A stretch of DNA of 64,000 bases from Notamacropus eugenii (Eukaryota > Chordata > Mammalia > Diprotodontia > Macropodidae): contig NC_092876.1 of assembly GCF_028372415.1 (NCBI RefSeq), positions 58,552,385 to 58,616,384 of the forward strand. The letters run 5' to 3'. Below, in pieces: positions 63,506 to 64,000 of the stretch; the first letter of the stretch is position 1; every line of letters begins with the position of its first letter. The notes below the pieces were generated by a model that saw only the letters and a program-made list of their open reading frames with translations, had not been told where the DNA came from and did not search any database. Made by a program: the position numbers and the translations under genes.

Positions 63506-64000
63506 GCCCCGTTTCCCTTGGGTAGGACCTCTAGATCTTTAGATCTAGATTTTAGATCAAGGAACTGACCCCACCAGTGTGCAGGTTATTTTGGCCAATG
63601 GATTGGGAAAAGGAGAGACACGATAGGCAGGGAAACAAGTTGGGGGGTTATTAGGAAATATTACCCGTAGGGGGTGATGGTGCTAAGAAGAGGAAAGGTG
63701 TAAAAGATGCCATGGACAGAGAATTGACAGACTTGGCAATTGGATGTGGGAGTTGAGAGGAAATCATCCAACATGTCCCTAGAGTTGTTGAGCCTAGGGT
63801 GGTGCCAGGGACAGAAGGGGGATGGTAGATTTTACTGTTCTTTTGTACATAACATTTAATTTCCTACCTCTTATCTATAATTTATATTGTCTATCTCTTG
63901 TTTGTACTGTAAGGGGATTTGTGATTCTCATATTAACTGATATGAAATGCTTAATGATTATACTAACCAGATATTTAAGAACTTCCTAGCTTGGGAGTCA
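63506..64000. other. Upstream flank, no recognised content
   Basis: A short AGATCT-rich palindromic patch at 63530-63562 (CTAGATCTTTAGATCTAGAT). Nothing else seen. Confidence 0.4.

Overview
This is a stretch of mammalian chromosome, almost certainly from a marsupial. Its two protein-coding genes, TAS1R2 (sweet-taste receptor subunit) and ALDH4A1 (mitochondrial delta-1-pyrroline-5-carboxylate / glutamate-semialdehyde dehydrogenase), lie in the same order and orientation as on human chromosome 1p36. Introns and flanks are full of repeats I associate with marsupial genomes: tRNA-headed SINEs with an RTE-like tail, MIR/CORE-like SINEs, L2, L3/CR1 and RTE fragments, and a long L1. I identified the repeats by remembered consensus, not by a search, so family names are approximate.

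Layout. Bases 1-4589 are intergenic and repeat-rich (L2, L3/CR1, SINEs, an L1 ORF1 piece). Bases 4590-12153, minus strand, hold TAS1R2. I could place all six coding exons with GT/AG junctions and compatible phases; they join into an uninterrupted 836-residue receptor (human 839). Bases 12154-29350 are intergenic: microsatellites, a plus-strand L1 3' end with a long GGAA tract, an RTE fragment, hAT-like fragments, SINEs, and a mosaic minus-strand L1 region (about 21.6-29.1 kb) with a younger plus-strand L1 tail inserted in it. Bases 29355-62549, minus strand, hold ALDH4A1. All 15 coding exons are placeable and give a 562-residue enzyme (human 563) with the catalytic Cys and Glu present, plus a probable 1.6 kb 3' UTR and an AATAAA signal. 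Its CpG-rich promoter is at about 62.5-63.2 kb. The last ~0.8 kb is a SINE and unassigned sequence.

The two genes are unrelated in function and simply neighbours. TAS1R2 pairs with TAS1R3 (not in this window) to form the sweet receptor at the taste-cell surface. ALDH4A1 oxidises glutamate semialdehyde to glutamate in the mitochondrial matrix, the last step of proline breakdown.

I found no sign of a wholly new gene system. The points most worth a second look are: repeated local expansion of a ~33-bp unit resembling a SINE/CR1 tail, at many places and in both orientations, some beside ALDH4A1 splice sites; a 16-bp tandem duplication that doubles the TAS1R2 exon 1 splice donor; a G-rich minisatellite just inside ALDH4A1 intron 1; a plus-strand CCAAT/CCAAT/TATA arrangement pointing away from ALDH4A1; and three copies of one endonuclease-coding segment inside a single L1 region.
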